The notes: generated by a model from the sequence alone, not told the origin. A stretch of 64,000 bases of DNA from Lascolabacillus massiliensis (GCF_001282625.1 NZ_CTEJ01000002.1:1056501-1120500), one strand, 5' to 3'. Numbered from the stretch's first letter, positions 44,251 to 54,547 are shown. A program made the numbers and translations.

Positions 44251-45912
44251 ATGACTAAAAGCGCTTTACAAATTGCGAGGACTAATTATGTCCCTAAAAT
44301 GCCTGAGGGTCTTAAAGGCAATGTAAAAATAGCAGAAGGTGCTGCTACTGAGTCTGTGGCTGACCAGAAAGAGATAAAGGAGTTATTCCCTAACACATAC
44401 GGTCTACCAATTGTAACTTTTAAACAGGCAGAGGGCGAAATCGGCGCTTCGGATCCTGTTAATGTAGGTGTTATACTATCGGGAGGACAAGCTCCGGGAG
44501 GACATAATGTTATTGCCGGAATTTTTGATGGAATAAAACGTATACACAAAGACAGCAAATTATATGGTTTTATTCTTGGACCTTCCGGTTTAATAGATCA
44601 TCAGTATAAGGAATTGACAAGCGAGATAATAGATGAATACAGGAATACAGGAGGTTTTGACATTATTGGATCCGGACGTACTAAGCTTGAAACAAAAGAA
44701 CAGTTCGACAAGGGTCTGATAATTCTTAAGAAACTTGACATAAAAGCACTTGTGATTATTGGAGGAGATGACTCTAATACTAATGCATGTGTATTAGCTG
44801 AATACTACAAATCTATTAATGCAGGTGTTCAAGTGCTTGGATGCCCAAAAACAATTGATGGTGACCTGAAAAATGATCAGATTGAAACATCTTTCGGTTT
44901 TGATACTGCTTGTAAAGTATATTCTGAATTAATTGGGAATATTCAGCGCGACTGTAACTCAGCACGAAAATATTGGCACTTCATTAAAGTAATGGGGCGA
45001 TCTGCGTCTCATATCGCATTAGAATGTGCACTTCAGACTCACCCTAATGTTTGTATTATTTCAGAAGAAGTTGAGCAGAAAGGCTTGTCTCTTGATGATA
45101 TTATTGAATATATAGCCGGTGTCATCGCAAAAAGAGCAGAGAATGGCTTAAACTTCGGTACTGTTATTATTCCTGAAGGTTTAATTGAATTCATCCCGGC
45201 GATGAAAAACCTTATTAGCGAACTTAATGATTTCCTCGCTCATAATCAGGAAGAGTTCGACCTTGTACGTCGTTCAGGTAAGCGTGAATATATTATCAGT
45301 AAATTATCTCCTGAAAACTCAGAGATATATGCAAGTCTGCCGGAAACTGTAGCTCGTCAGCTTACACTTGACCGCGACCCACATGGTAATGTACAGGTAT
45401 CTCTTATTGAAACAGAGAAACTGCTTACTGAGATGGTTAGTAAAAAACTTAGCGATTGGGCAAAAGAAGGTAAATATAAAGGTAAATTTGCCAGCATCAC
45501 TCATTTCTTTGGATATGAAGGCCGTTGCGCAGCTCCTTCAAACTATGATGCCGACTATTGCTATTCATTAGGATATACAGCATCAATGCTTGTAGCATCT
45601 GGTAAAACAGGTTATATGTCATCTGTAAAAAATACTACAGCACCTGCAGCTGAATGGGTAGCCGGTGGTGTTCCAATCACTATGATGCTTAATCTTGAAC
45701 GTCGTCATGGAGAAATGAAGCCTGTAATTCAAAAAGCTTTAGTGAAGCTTGATGGCGCTCCTTTCTTATATTATAAAGAAAAGCGTGCAGAGTGGGCAAT
45801 TCATACTGATTACGTATATCCTGGTCCAATACAGTACTTTGGTCCTACAGAAGTATGTGATCAACCAAGTAAAACATTACAATTGGAACAGACAGGAAAA
45901 ATTACTTTCTAA
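44251..45912 (+). CDS. pfp: PPi-dependent phosphofructokinase
   Basis: It converts fructose 6-phosphate and pyrophosphate to fructose 1,6-bisphosphate reversibly, saving ATP in glycolysis. The 553-residue long-type protein has LSGGQAPGGHN (77-86) and GGDDSNTNA (171-179); the second Asp, in place of the Gly of ATP enzymes, marks PPi use. PKTIDGDLKND (199-209) is the catalytic loop. Pfp of this size is the plant/Bacteroidota type. It is a single-gene unit, with a -7 box and repeats upstream and a terminator downstream. Confidence 0.95.
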   Translation: MTKSALQIARTNYVPKMPEGLKGNVKIAEGAATESVADQKEIKELFPNTYGLPIVTFKQAEGEIGASDPVNVGVILSGGQAPGGHNVIAGIFDGIKRIHKDSKLYGFILGPSGLIDHQYKELTSEIIDEYRNTGGFDIIGSGRTKLETKEQFDKGLIILKKLDIKALVIIGGDDSNTNACVLAEYYKSINAGVQVLGCPKTIDGDLKNDQIETSFGFDTACKVYSELIGNIQRDCNSARKYWHFIKVMGRSASHIALECALQTHPNVCIISEEVEQKGLSLDDIIEYIAGVIAKRAENGLNFGTVIIPEGLIEFIPAMKNLISELNDFLAHNQEEFDLVRRSGKREYIISKLSPENSEIYASLPETVARQLTLDRDPHGNVQVSLIETEKLLTEMVSKKLSDWAKEGKYKGKFASITHFFGYEGRCAAPSNYDADYCYSLGYTASMLVASGKTGYMSSVKNTTAPAAEWVAGGVPITMMLNLERRHGEMKPVIQKALVKLDGAPFLYYKEKRAEWAIHTDYVYPGPIQYFGPTEVCDQPSKTLQLEQTGKITF

Positions 45913-45941
45913 TATATATATATAAGTATATTTAAATAATT

Positions 45942-45970
45942 AGGGCCGCCCCTCACGGGACGGCCCTTTT
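45942..45970 (+). terminator. Terminator of pfp
   Basis: AGGGCCG (45942-45948) and CGGCCCT (45961-45967) pair over 7 bases; after a C/A mismatch CCC/GGG extends the stem around a TCAC loop, and T4 follows. It lies 29 bases past the stop. Confidence 0.85.
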
Positions 45971-46010
45971 ATTTATTCACTTTGAAAATTTATTCCACAT
46001 AAATATTGAA

Positions 46011-48140
46011 TCAGAAGAACCTATATCTGTTATCCTCAACTCCCAGCTTACTCTTAAGAGTTTCTAATGCCTGCATTTGTAATCTGTAAGCATTATTATT
46101 CAACAGTGATTCTTTCTGCTCTTTGTCGTTATATTCCGCACTTCCTTCAGAACGATCAATAACTTTCGTAACAAATACACCCATATTACCTTCCATAGGT
46201 CCTACAACTGTATTAAGAGGCGCAAATGATGACACAGCGTTAATAACAGGCTCATATCCCAAACCAACTATATTCTGTGTTGTAAAGTTTACAAATCTAA
46301 CTGAATCAACTCTTGAATTCATAGCTTCAGCATAATCTTCTATAGATGCAATGTTCTGCTGCTCTAAATCAGCTATTATTTTGTCAGCCTTTTTCTTATT
46401 GATTAACTGCGTTCTGATAATGTCAGCAACTTCTGAAATTGGACTAGTACCTGACGGAATAACTTCATCTACTCTTGCAACTATTCTTAAATTTGTAAGA
46501 TCAAATTTTCTGACTGCACCAATCTCCTTCTGATTAACAGCCCATGAAATTACCTGGCGAGAACCTGATATTTGTCCCAAAGAAAAATCATTAGCAGAGA
46601 ACGACATATTCGGAATGACCATATATCCTGCTTCAGTTGCCAATTGATTGAAGTTTTGTTTAATATCTTCTTTTGAGACAAATTGATTTAACTCGTTATC
46701 TATATTATTTGATGTTTTCTCACTAGGCAATACAGGCATATTTATTACTGCAAGCTTGAATTTATTCACAGGTTTTGTTTTTTGTTCTACCTGGAAGATT
46801 ACTTGCTGTCCTGGCAATGATATCCTAACAGGCTCACCTACCGGTGCATTGAACGCGGCATCAACCATCTCTTTACCAAAAGGAAGAAGATCAATTTCTC
46901 TTGCCCATCCCACATCACCTCCGTTAGAACCGGGATTCAGACTATTAGCCACATTTGCAAACGATTCGCCGTTTTTAATAGAGTTATAAATACTATCAAC
47001 AAATTGTGTTATCACTGAATCTTGTCCTACCATTGTAGATGTTGGTACAGCCATCATACTTAGATATACTGAGTCAGGTGCAACAGTTTTATCAACAAGC
47101 TTATAAAGCTGGAATGAATCACCCTCACGTACTGGTCCATATATATCAGAAATATTTGCTGTTCTGGCAAAGTCAAGTTGAGAAGGTGTAAGCAATCTTT
47201 CACCCATAAATACATCGCGATATGGGATATCTGAATAATCAGCAACAACAGTTGCAGGATTTACAGCTGATTGTAACTGTTCAAAAGCAGTATGTGACTG
47301 TTGCTCTATTGCAGCAAAATCCTCATCACTTGGAACAATCTCTTTAGTAAAATATGATATCTTTACAATTGGAGCTTCAAGCTTAAACGATTTCTTATTT
47401 TTATTATAGAAATCTCTTATTTCCTTATCAGTTACTGTTACACTAGAATCAGGTACAGTAAAATAGCTCTTCATAACATATTCGATCTCAGCATTCTGTT
47501 GTGATAAATCGAATGTTCTCTTAGCCTCTAAATCATTAACTATAACTGAATTGGAAAGCAGAGAGATATACTTTTCTTCAAGACGCTGGGTTTTAATCAT
47601 ATTCTCAATGAACAGCCATAATGATTTATACTGATCCACTAAAGCTTGTTCCTGAGGATTTGGGTTTGGAGTATTGATAACATTTAAAAACTCGACTAAT
47701 GCTGTACGGCTGAATATTCCAGTCTGGGGATCCACGAAAAATGGTAACTGTTGTAAAATAGGTGAAACAGACTGACCATATACAAGATCATTTATCTCTT
47801 CCTTTGTTACTACTAATCCAAGATCATCAGCCTGATCTTTAAGCAATCTGTCGCGAACCATTTGCTGATAAACTGCCTCACGAATCTGTAATGAAATGTT
47901 TTCATCTAGTGAAGATTGTCCGCTGATCATTTTTTGGAATTCCTCAAATTCAGTTATCTTGTTTGAGTATTCTTGTGTTGTTATAACTTCTCCATTAACA
48001 ACAAAAGCTCTATCCCTTGCTTTTCCTACAAGCAATGATCCGGAACTGAAAAGGTCTCCTAACACAAAGGCTAGCAGTGCTACACCTATAACAATGACCA
48101 GCAGCGGTCCTTTATTTCTGATGTTTTGTAAAGTTGCCAT
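46011..48140 (-). CDS. PpiD/SurA-like periplasmic peptidyl-prolyl isomerase
   Basis: The 709-residue protein has a short cytoplasmic N-terminus (MATLQNIRNK), one membrane anchor (about 11-30) and a SurA-N-like chaperone domain (about 35-250, VVNGEVITTQEY). A parvulin-type rotamase region (about 340-465, SFANVANSLNPGSNGGDVGWA) is followed by a second degenerate segment to the end. The anchored layout is that of PpiD, which helps outer-membrane proteins leave the Sec channel. It lies downstream of the CNNM/CBS, lptC and TPR genes, the usual order in Bacteroidota, but 124 bases separate it from the CNNM gene. Confidence 0.9.
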   Translation of the reverse strand: MATLQNIRNKGPLLVIVIGVALLAFVLGDLFSSGSLLVGKARDRAFVVNGEVITTQEYSNKITEFEEFQKMISGQSSLDENISLQIREAVYQQMVRDRLLKDQADDLGLVVTKEEINDLVYGQSVSPILQQLPFFVDPQTGIFSRTALVEFLNVINTPNPNPQEQALVDQYKSLWLFIENMIKTQRLEEKYISLLSNSVIVNDLEAKRTFDLSQQNAEIEYVMKSYFTVPDSSVTVTDKEIRDFYNKNKKSFKLEAPIVKISYFTKEIVPSDEDFAAIEQQSHTAFEQLQSAVNPATVVADYSDIPYRDVFMGERLLTPSQLDFARTANISDIYGPVREGDSFQLYKLVDKTVAPDSVYLSMMAVPTSTMVGQDSVITQFVDSIYNSIKNGESFANVANSLNPGSNGGDVGWAREIDLLPFGKEMVDAAFNAPVGEPVRISLPGQQVIFQVEQKTKPVNKFKLAVINMPVLPSEKTSNNIDNELNQFVSKEDIKQNFNQLATEAGYMVIPNMSFSANDFSLGQISGSRQVISWAVNQKEIGAVRKFDLTNLRIVARVDEVIPSGTSPISEVADIIRTQLINKKKADKIIADLEQQNIASIEDYAEAMNSRVDSVRFVNFTTQNIVGLGYEPVINAVSSFAPLNTVVGPMEGNMGVFVTKVIDRSEGSAEYNDKEQKESLLNNNAYRLQMQALETLKSKLGVEDNRYRFF

Positions 48141-48264
48141 CTAAAATCTATTAGTCTGTTTCAATTAACGTTAAAAAATATTTTTATTCAAATCAGGGCA
48201 CGAAGTTAGTAAAAATAAAGTAGATAACTATATTATTTTTGTCTAAAAAACCACATTTTATTAA

Positions 48265-49551
48265 TTATACTGAAGTTTCAATCTCTTTGCTATTGTCAGT
48301 TATCAGGCGGACTACCTCAATTTTACGATCTGTAACTTTCAATATCTTGAAATTATAATCACCTATAACTACATTTTCATAAGTTTTAGGAAAACGCTGA
48401 GTATGGTGAAGAAGGTATCCTGCAACTGTTGAGTATTCATCTGACTCAGGTATCTCCAGTCCATAAACCTCGTTGAGATGGTCGATTTCTACGCGTCCCG
48501 AAAGTACATACTGACCTTTTGACTCCTTTTTAACAAATTTAGATTTAATGTCATATTCATCCTCGATTTCTCCAAAAATCTCTTCTACAAGATCTTCCAT
48601 AGTTACAATACCTGAAGTACCCCCAAATTCGTCCACAACAACCGCAATACTTTTACGCTGTAGCATCAGTTCACTCATGAGTTTGCTAGCCTGCATACTT
48701 TCTGGAACAAATGAAATAGAAGCAATTTTTTTAGTCCAGTCTTTCGGATTTGTGAAAATCTCCCACATATGAATATACCCTGCAATATCATCAATATCCT
48801 CCTTAAATACCAGTATCCTGGAAATGCCGGTCTCAATAAACTTATCTTTTAGAGTATCAATATCTGTATCAATACTAACAGCTACTATATCAGCTCTTGG
48901 AACCATACAATCCCTCAGTTTCATCGAGCTGAAATCCAAGGCATTCCTGAATATCTTTACTTCTGAATCCATTTCGCTGATTCTGGAAGGATCATCTATA
49001 TTTTTTTTCACGAAAGTGTCCAGATCCACTCTGCTGAATGTTTGATCAACAGGCTGAATAAATTTCAAACCAAACAATCTCAGTATTCCTTCAGAAATAA
49101 AAATAAAAATATATGCGATCGGAAAAAGCAAGATAAAGAAGAAAAATGATGGTATTGCAAAAGCCTTTATCCATGAACTTGGGTTAATCTTGAATAATGT
49201 TCTAGGTATAAGCTCATTAGATATAAGAATAATAAAAGTGGTAAATAAAATTATAAGAATAATACTGATCCAATCCTGAACAAAATAGTTTCTAAAAAAA
49301 ATTCCGGAAATAAGTATTGTAAAATATACAAACAGGACTAGAGATATAACTTTACCAATTATCAATGTTGCTAAAAATTCTCGGGAATTTCCATAGATTG
49401 AATTTAGCATAAAATTATAAACCCCTTTATTTTTCCTGGTAATAGCAAACTGAAGCTTATCTGTTGCAACAAAAGCCATATCTATACCTGAAAAGAATAT
49501 CGACAAGATAAGAAATGTAATCCACAATACTATTTCTAAAGATATTGTCAT
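48265..49551 (-). CDS. CNNM/CBS/CorC-domain membrane protein (GldE/HlyC-CorC family)
   Basis: The 428-residue protein has a CNNM membrane domain of about four helices (1-170), a CBS pair (about 210-335, MVPRADIVAVSIDTD and VVDEFGGTSGIVTMEDLVEE) and a C-terminal CorC/HlyC domain (about 345-425). Relatives export magnesium or cobalt. In gliding Bacteroidota the orthologue is called GldE, but the same gene is found in non-gliding species, and no gld gene is seen here. It lies 4 bases after lptC, so the two are co-translated. 'Hemolysin' labels for this family are historical. Confidence 0.9.
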   Translation of the reverse strand: MTISLEIVLWITFLILSIFFSGIDMAFVATDKLQFAITRKNKGVYNFMLNSIYGNSREFLATLIIGKVISLVLFVYFTILISGIFFRNYFVQDWISIILIILFTTFIILISNELIPRTLFKINPSSWIKAFAIPSFFFFILLFPIAYIFIFISEGILRLFGLKFIQPVDQTFSRVDLDTFVKKNIDDPSRISEMDSEVKIFRNALDFSSMKLRDCMVPRADIVAVSIDTDIDTLKDKFIETGISRILVFKEDIDDIAGYIHMWEIFTNPKDWTKKIASISFVPESMQASKLMSELMLQRKSIAVVVDEFGGTSGIVTMEDLVEEIFGEIEDEYDIKSKFVKKESKGQYVLSGRVEIDHLNEVYGLEIPESDEYSTVAGYLLHHTQRFPKTYENVVIGDYNFKILKVTDRKIEVVRLITDNSKEIETSV

Positions 49552-49555
49552 CTCT

Positions 49556-50236
49556 TTATTCCATTAATATAATTGCTTCCTGATCACCAATTTTATTAAT
49601 ATTTGCAGTAGAATCAGTTTTCTCAATTTCAAGAGAGTCTGTTGGTACTGAAGGTTTGTCAACAAAAGGAAGTTTTCCATCGTGAGGCCGAAAAATCCTA
49701 TAATCAGTCATCTGTTCATTTGACTCAAATCCATAACCTTTAAGTTGTGAATCTTTTCGTTTAATCTCGATATAAGTATTAGAGTAAACCTTTCCATTCT
49801 CCATATCCCAAAAGAGTTCTTCACTATTAAACTCTTCACCCTGCATATTCTGAACATGAACGTTACTTCTCAATCTCCATAACTTTTTATCATCAAAGTA
49901 CCAGGCAGTATCCGCCTCTACTGTAGCTTCAGTAGTAAAATCGGGAGTAAACCTTTCTAAGTATAGACCATTTGGAAAAAACTGATACGGCTCCTTAGCC
50001 TTATCAAATACCATCCATACATCGTAAGAGATTTTATAGCGAGTTACACCTGAGTCTGAAAGCAACTGATATGCAGAGTCAGTAATCATTGTAGGTATTA
50101 CCTCAGGATCATACTTAAAATCAACAAGATTGTCATTACCATTCTTACAGGAGACGAAATAAAGCAGCATAACAACCAGCCAAAGGGTGGTTGTTATGCG
50201 CCTAAATTTTGATATGTTGTGTTGTAACTTCAACAC
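49556..50236 (-). CDS. lptC: LPS export protein LptC
   Basis: LptC bridges the inner-membrane LPS extractor and the periplasmic LptA fibre. The 226-residue protein has an N-terminal membrane segment ending YFVSC (Cys30), which may be lipidated. A beta-jellyroll follows: DVWMVFDKAKEPYQFFPNGLYLERF, ADTAWYFDDKKLWRLRSNVHVQN and EELFWDMENGKVYSNTYI are typical LptC/OstA strands. The last 30 residues are low-complexity. It sits 11 bases after the TPR gene and 4 before the CNNM gene. Confidence 0.88.
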   Translation of the reverse strand: MLKLQHNISKFRRITTTLWLVVMLLYFVSCKNGNDNLVDFKYDPEVIPTMITDSAYQLLSDSGVTRYKISYDVWMVFDKAKEPYQFFPNGLYLERFTPDFTTEATVEADTAWYFDDKKLWRLRSNVHVQNMQGEEFNSEELFWDMENGKVYSNTYIEIKRKDSQLKGYGFESNEQMTDYRIFRPHDGKLPFVDKPSVPTDSLEIEKTDSTANINKIGDQEAIILME

Positions 50237-50247
50237 TATATAGATAT

Positions 50248-51612
50248 TTATCTAAGTCTTACTGTAGTATTTTCTCCAATCCAACCAGGAATGAATACTG
50301 TTTCACCAGTTTTATAACCCATCATAAATGCAGTCTCAGTATCCAGGAACCTTGCAGAGTAGCTGCTGATAAGGCTATTTGCTTTACTTGCTACACTTGG
50401 ATCAACTGATCTTGCTTTTTGCAGTTTGTCTACAGCTGCACAGTATACCAAGCCTGCTTTTTCGGTCTCGGGGAAAATATTATTTGCTGAACTTGCATAC
50501 AACTGAGCTACCAGTATATAAGCATCTCCATTGTTTGGATTATATTCCAGTGCATCATATGCAGCCTGTCTTGCTCTTGCAAAATTGCGCTGGTTTGAGA
50601 AGATACTTGCAAGTTGCAACATATACTCTGAAGCTCTAACTTTGTCAGTTTCCAAATTTGCTGCCTCACTGTAATATTTAACTGCTGTTTCGTAGTCTTT
50701 ATCTCTCAGACTCTTGTTTGCAAGACCTAAAGCAGCATTAGCTGATGGCTCCAGCTTATGCAGATATTCTGAAACAGTAAAATACAAATCAGAATCATTA
50801 CAACCGATAGAACCCAAAGCATTTACAACTTCACTGAGAAATTCTTTATTAGTTTTGTTAGGTTCCACTTTATCTGCATAATATTCAGTAAGTGTTTTGC
50901 AATCTCCTGCTCCACTATTAACAAACGCAGTTTGTATACCTTCCTGAACTATTCCTAAATAGTCAGCACTTCCCTGATCATTAGCAGCTTTTGCATTAGC
51001 AATAGCTTTTTCTATATAATCCATTACATTAAAGTAGTCAGAAATATACTGATCCTTTAAAGAATTATCGTTCAGATAAAGACTCAAAGAAGAAAGCATA
51101 TAATATGAGTAAGCATCAAGAGGATACATTTTATCTTTCAACCCATTTACAGATTCATTTAACCATTCATAAATCTGTTTCTGATCTGCCTGATCACCCA
51201 TTAATTCCATATAATCATATGTTTTATATGCAATTATTGTCTCTTTCGGATCATCTTTACCAAAATAGGTTATCCTCTTATCATATATTTCCAGAGTCTT
51301 ATCGAGGTACTCTTTTTTCTTTGCAGCATCAGTCTCTTTCTCATAAAGAGCTTTGAAAATTCTGGGACCGTAAATAAATGTATTCTTACTTGCGGCTGGA
51401 CAGTTTTCGTAAACTGATGACCATGGTATCAAAGCAGATTCATAAGCTTCAGCTTTAGCTGCAGTTTGCATCAAACTTAGATTAACACGACAATTTACGC
51501 TGTCCTCTCCATGACCAAAAGGCGCGTTCACAGGATCGTATCCCGCTTTTTGGGCAATTGCTCCGGCTATTACTGCTATAGCCAAAAAACCAGTTAATAA
51601 TAATTTTCTCAT
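50248..51612 (-). CDS. Periplasmic TPR protein of the envelope block, function unknown
   Basis: The 454-residue protein has a signal peptide (about 1-20, ending GAIA) and is almost all helical. Clear TPRs lie at about 290-390 (AANLETDKVRASEYMLQLASI; RARQAAYDALEYNPNNGDAYILVAQLYA). The C-terminus ends VFIPGWIGENTTVRLR. It sits between an outer-membrane barrel gene and lptC, a conserved order in Bacteroidota, so a scaffold role in envelope assembly is plausible but unproven. Confidence 0.83.
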   Translation of the reverse strand: MRKLLLTGFLAIAVIAGAIAQKAGYDPVNAPFGHGEDSVNCRVNLSLMQTAAKAEAYESALIPWSSVYENCPAASKNTFIYGPRIFKALYEKETDAAKKKEYLDKTLEIYDKRITYFGKDDPKETIIAYKTYDYMELMGDQADQKQIYEWLNESVNGLKDKMYPLDAYSYYMLSSLSLYLNDNSLKDQYISDYFNVMDYIEKAIANAKAANDQGSADYLGIVQEGIQTAFVNSGAGDCKTLTEYYADKVEPNKTNKEFLSEVVNALGSIGCNDSDLYFTVSEYLHKLEPSANAALGLANKSLRDKDYETAVKYYSEAANLETDKVRASEYMLQLASIFSNQRNFARARQAAYDALEYNPNNGDAYILVAQLYASSANNIFPETEKAGLVYCAAVDKLQKARSVDPSVASKANSLISSYSARFLDTETAFMMGYKTGETVFIPGWIGENTTVRLR

Positions 51613-51665
51613 ATTGTTTGATATTTATTGTTGTTGTTTTATTACTGCAACTTGGACAAAATGTT

Positions 51666-51692
51666 AAAAGAATGGTTTAATATGATTCTTTT
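51666..51692 (-). terminator. Weak terminator-like hairpin after the barrel gene
   Basis: AAAAGAAT (51666-51673) and ATTCTTTT (51685-51692) pair over 8 bases with an 11-base loop, downstream of the minus-strand gene ending at 51781. It is AT-rich and lacks a long T-run, so the call is tentative. Confidence 0.35.
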
Positions 51693-51780
51693 TGTCATTT
51701 TCCCATTTAATATTCAGTTAATTATATTTTAAACAGTTGCCGAAGTTAAAAAAATAATTCTAAAAACCTGGCAATTTTAA

Positions 51781-53121
51781 TTATTCAAACTGTCGTTTGA
51801 AGAACCAAAGTTCATTAACATTCATATTTACAGATATTTTGAACATATCCTGACCCACCATAAATTGGCTATTTGGATCCTGTCTGGAATATCCGAAACC
51901 TATATTTAACATAGATAAATGTCCAGTTCTTAAATCGTGAAATGGTAATCCAAGTCCAATATTTATGCCATATTCATTAAAACTACCCATTCCTATATTC
52001 TGACTGCTTTCGGGATTACTTACACTTACATTAATATAAGAGTTTGAGTATGATATACCTCCCCTGAAGCGTATACGGTTAAAAAAGTTCTGACTATAGG
52101 GATCTATCACATACTCTGCACCGGCATTTATACGATAAAGATCGTTATACCTGTTATTGTCCGTCAATCCATCGAGCTGACTTGAATACGCTGAATTCTT
52201 CCATAATTGGTATGTTCCATCTACTCCAACTAAAAAATTCTCAGTCTGATAGGTCAACCCTGCTCCAAAAGTCTGTGGAATTTGAAAACCCTCTCCACTC
52301 AATGTATCACTACTGATAATTTGAACAGGCTCTAGATCTGGACTTTGATAAGGATCAGAAGTATAGTTCATTACTGAAGAATAGACATCAGCTTTTGTTG
52401 TTATTTGAGGAGAATAAACAGCCCCAAAGGTAATCGATTTAGTATTGCTGATATTATAGGAGTATTGAAGTCCCAAATCATATTTCAATTCACGAATCGA
52501 GAATCTGTTTTTACCTTCACTGATTAGTGCATTACTCGTAACAGGAGTACTTATCCTGCTATGCGAAAAATTACCAAAAAGATATGATACATTTGCTCCT
52601 ATTGATAAACTTTTGAAAGGTTCCCATGCAGCACCGAAGTAAACCTGGCTTAGGCCGCCTGTTCCTCTGTATGTTTCTAAGTATTGAATATCAGACAATG
52701 AACGTCTGTTTCCAAAATTATATCCCACCTTTGAGTATGGCAGTAAACCCACACTTCCCCCCATATTACGGAATAATGGGAATTGGAGTGCTATATAATC
52801 AAGATTTCCATTATAGAAATCGCGACTGTTTACCCCATCGCTCATACTGGATAGTTGAGCTGATACCCCTAAATCGAAAATAAAAGTTAAAGAGTCAAGT
52901 TCTGAGTAAGAAGCCGGATTTCCTGGATTAACCTGCTGGCTTCTGCGCAAACCATAACTGATACCACCCATTGCTTCTGAAGCACCCAAAGCTGGGTTAG
53001 ACAGAACACCAAATCCATATCTCCCATATGGGGAATTGGAACCTACCTGTTGTGCTAAAATCACTGTGGTAATCGTAAGAAAAGCGATCAGTAAAGGGAA
53101 ACGTTTTTTCTTAATATTCAT
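51781..53121 (-). CDS. FadL/PorV-like outer-membrane barrel protein, function unknown
   Basis: The 446-residue protein has a signal peptide (about 1-23, ending ILAQ). It then has NSPYGRYGFGVLSNPALGASEAMGGISYGLR and NPGNPASYSELDSL, a pattern shared with Bacteroidota barrels of the FadL/PorV type that are usually encoded next to coaX and the lptC block. The rest alternates amphipathic strands and ends with a charged FKRQFE, not the usual Phe/Tyr. No coaX is present here; instead a 180-base gap and a nitroreductase follow upstream. Its role is unknown; lipid or hydrophobic-molecule transport is a guess. Confidence 0.8.
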   Translation of the reverse strand: MNIKKKRFPLLIAFLTITTVILAQQVGSNSPYGRYGFGVLSNPALGASEAMGGISYGLRRSQQVNPGNPASYSELDSLTFIFDLGVSAQLSSMSDGVNSRDFYNGNLDYIALQFPLFRNMGGSVGLLPYSKVGYNFGNRRSLSDIQYLETYRGTGGLSQVYFGAAWEPFKSLSIGANVSYLFGNFSHSRISTPVTSNALISEGKNRFSIRELKYDLGLQYSYNISNTKSITFGAVYSPQITTKADVYSSVMNYTSDPYQSPDLEPVQIISSDTLSGEGFQIPQTFGAGLTYQTENFLVGVDGTYQLWKNSAYSSQLDGLTDNNRYNDLYRINAGAEYVIDPYSQNFFNRIRFRGGISYSNSYINVSVSNPESSQNIGMGSFNEYGINIGLGLPFHDLRTGHLSMLNIGFGYSRQDPNSQFMVGQDMFKISVNMNVNELWFFKRQFE

Positions 53122-53301
53122 TTGTTTAGGTATATCAACCAGCCTCGGTCACTTAGTTTCATAAAAAAATTTGTGGTTACAAAGATGACATATTTTTATG
53201 ATGTCACCAACAAAACCTTAACAACATCCTGTTAAAAAGATTAAAGTTTAATGATTATAAACTTTTTACACTCAAGTATGATATGATTTTTCGCTATAGG
53301 A

Positions 53302-53871
53302 TTAACCCTTTTTATATCCGTTATATGATACTATCTCATTAATTTGCTTTCTCTTTTTTTCTCTTAAGGACTGAGTGCTATATCCAATTGTTATATCCAG
53401 CCAAACTCTTTTTGAGTCTGGAATTGAAAGTATCTCACGCATTGCTGGCTCGTTAAACCATCCAAGAATACATGAGCCCAATCCTTCTGCATGAGCTGCT
53501 AAAACTATATGTGCTGCAATAACACCCAAATCCATCTGTGCATAATCTTTCTGTTTCACCCATCCGCCAATGCCTGAAGATAGGTTTACTTTTTCCTCAA
53601 CCAGTACTAAATGCACGGGAGCCTGTTTAGTAAAATGATTCATACCCAGAGCTCGGGCAGAAGTGGCATCAGCCACCCTGTTCTTTATTACCGGATCATC
53701 AACAACAATAATATGCCAAGGCTGAGCATTACAAGCAGAAGGAGACAATCTGGCCGTCTCTAAAATACGTTCAATTTTCTCCTTTTCTACCGGTCGGTTT
53801 GTGTCATATGCACGAACACTCTGACGTGAAGAGACAAATTCAAGAAAATCAATACTATCCATATTTGTCAT
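53302..53871 (-). CDS. Nitroreductase-family FMN oxidoreductase
   Basis: The 189-residue protein has the family start FLEFVSSRQSVRAYDTNRPV, SACNAQPWHIIVVDDP for FMN binding, and the C-terminal GWFNEPAMREILSIPDSKRVWLDITIGY. It uses FMN and NAD(P)H to reduce small molecules; the natural substrate is unknown. The start could be 53871 or the ATG three codons later (53862). It lies 17 bases downstream of riboflavin synthase, the FMN-precursor enzyme, a sensible pairing. No terminator is obvious after it. Confidence 0.9.
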   Translation of the reverse strand: MTNMDSIDFLEFVSSRQSVRAYDTNRPVEKEKIERILETARLSPSACNAQPWHIIVVDDPVIKNRVADATSARALGMNHFTKQAPVHLVLVEEKVNLSSGIGGWVKQKDYAQMDLGVIAAHIVLAAHAEGLGSCILGWFNEPAMREILSIPDSKRVWLDITIGYSTQSLREKKRKQINEIVSYNGYKKG

Positions 53872-53888
53872 TTTTCAACGCTAAGTTA

Positions 53889-54500
53889 TTATTGCTCTAT
53901 ATTAAGATTGAGCAAACGGCTAATATACTTTCCAATTATATCAAATTCAAGATTCACTACACTTCCCACTTTAATTTGATGAAAATTTGTATGTTCGTAA
54001 GTGTATGGAATTATAGCAACTTTAAAACTGTTATCAGTAGGCTCAACCACAGTTAAACTTACACCATTTACAGTTACAGAACCTTTATCAACAGTCATAT
54101 AACCCTTAGCGGCCTTCTCTTTATCAAACTCATATTCAAAAGTAAAGTACCAGCTTCCACCAACCTCTGTCACATCTTTACAAATAGCAGTCTGATCTAC
54201 ATGCCCCTGTACGATATGTCCATCAAGTCGGCCATTCATCATCATACTGCGCTCCAGGTTAACTTTACTACCAACTTCAAGCAGACCAAGGTTTGAAATA
54301 TCTAAAGTCTCCTTTATAGCTGTCACAGTATAAACGTCACCATCAATAGAAACAACAGTCAGGCATACCCCATTATGAGATATGCTCTGATCAATTTTCA
54401 ATTCATTTGTAAAAGAACATTTCAGAGATATATTAAGGTTAGATTGATCTTTTTCCAATGCAACAACAGTTGCAGCCTCTTCAACTATTCCAGAAAACAT
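53889..54500 (-). CDS. ribE: Riboflavin synthase, alpha subunit
   Basis: It joins two lumazine molecules to make riboflavin. The 203-residue protein has two lumazine-binding repeats (about 1-90 and 95-190). MFSGIVEEAATVV starts the first, with SHNGVCLTVV. GHIVQGHVDQTA opens the second, with TVNGVSLTVVEPTDNSFKVAIIPYT. The rest of the rib genes are not here and no FMN riboswitch is visible (only 47 bases lie between it and the upstream gene). It probably shares a transcript with the nitroreductase. Confidence 0.94.
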   Translation of the reverse strand: MFSGIVEEAATVVALEKDQSNLNISLKCSFTNELKIDQSISHNGVCLTVVSIDGDVYTVTAIKETLDISNLGLLEVGSKVNLERSMMMNGRLDGHIVQGHVDQTAICKDVTEVGGSWYFTFEYEFDKEKAAKGYMTVDKGSVTVNGVSLTVVEPTDNSFKVAIIPYTYEHTNFHQIKVGSVVNLEFDIIGKYISRLLNLNIEQ

Positions 54501-54547
54501 ATTAAAAAACAGATTTATTTTATTAGTAAATTATCCCATATTTTTAT

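Noticed and set aside
48265-49551. Gliding-motility role for the GldE-like protein
   Set aside because: No other gld/spr or type IX secretion gene and no C-terminal sorting domains are seen; the family is widespread in non-gliding species.
53501-54547. FMN riboswitch upstream of riboflavin synthase
   Set aside because: Only 47 bases separate ribE from the upstream gene, far too short for the known aptamer, and no conserved core is seen.
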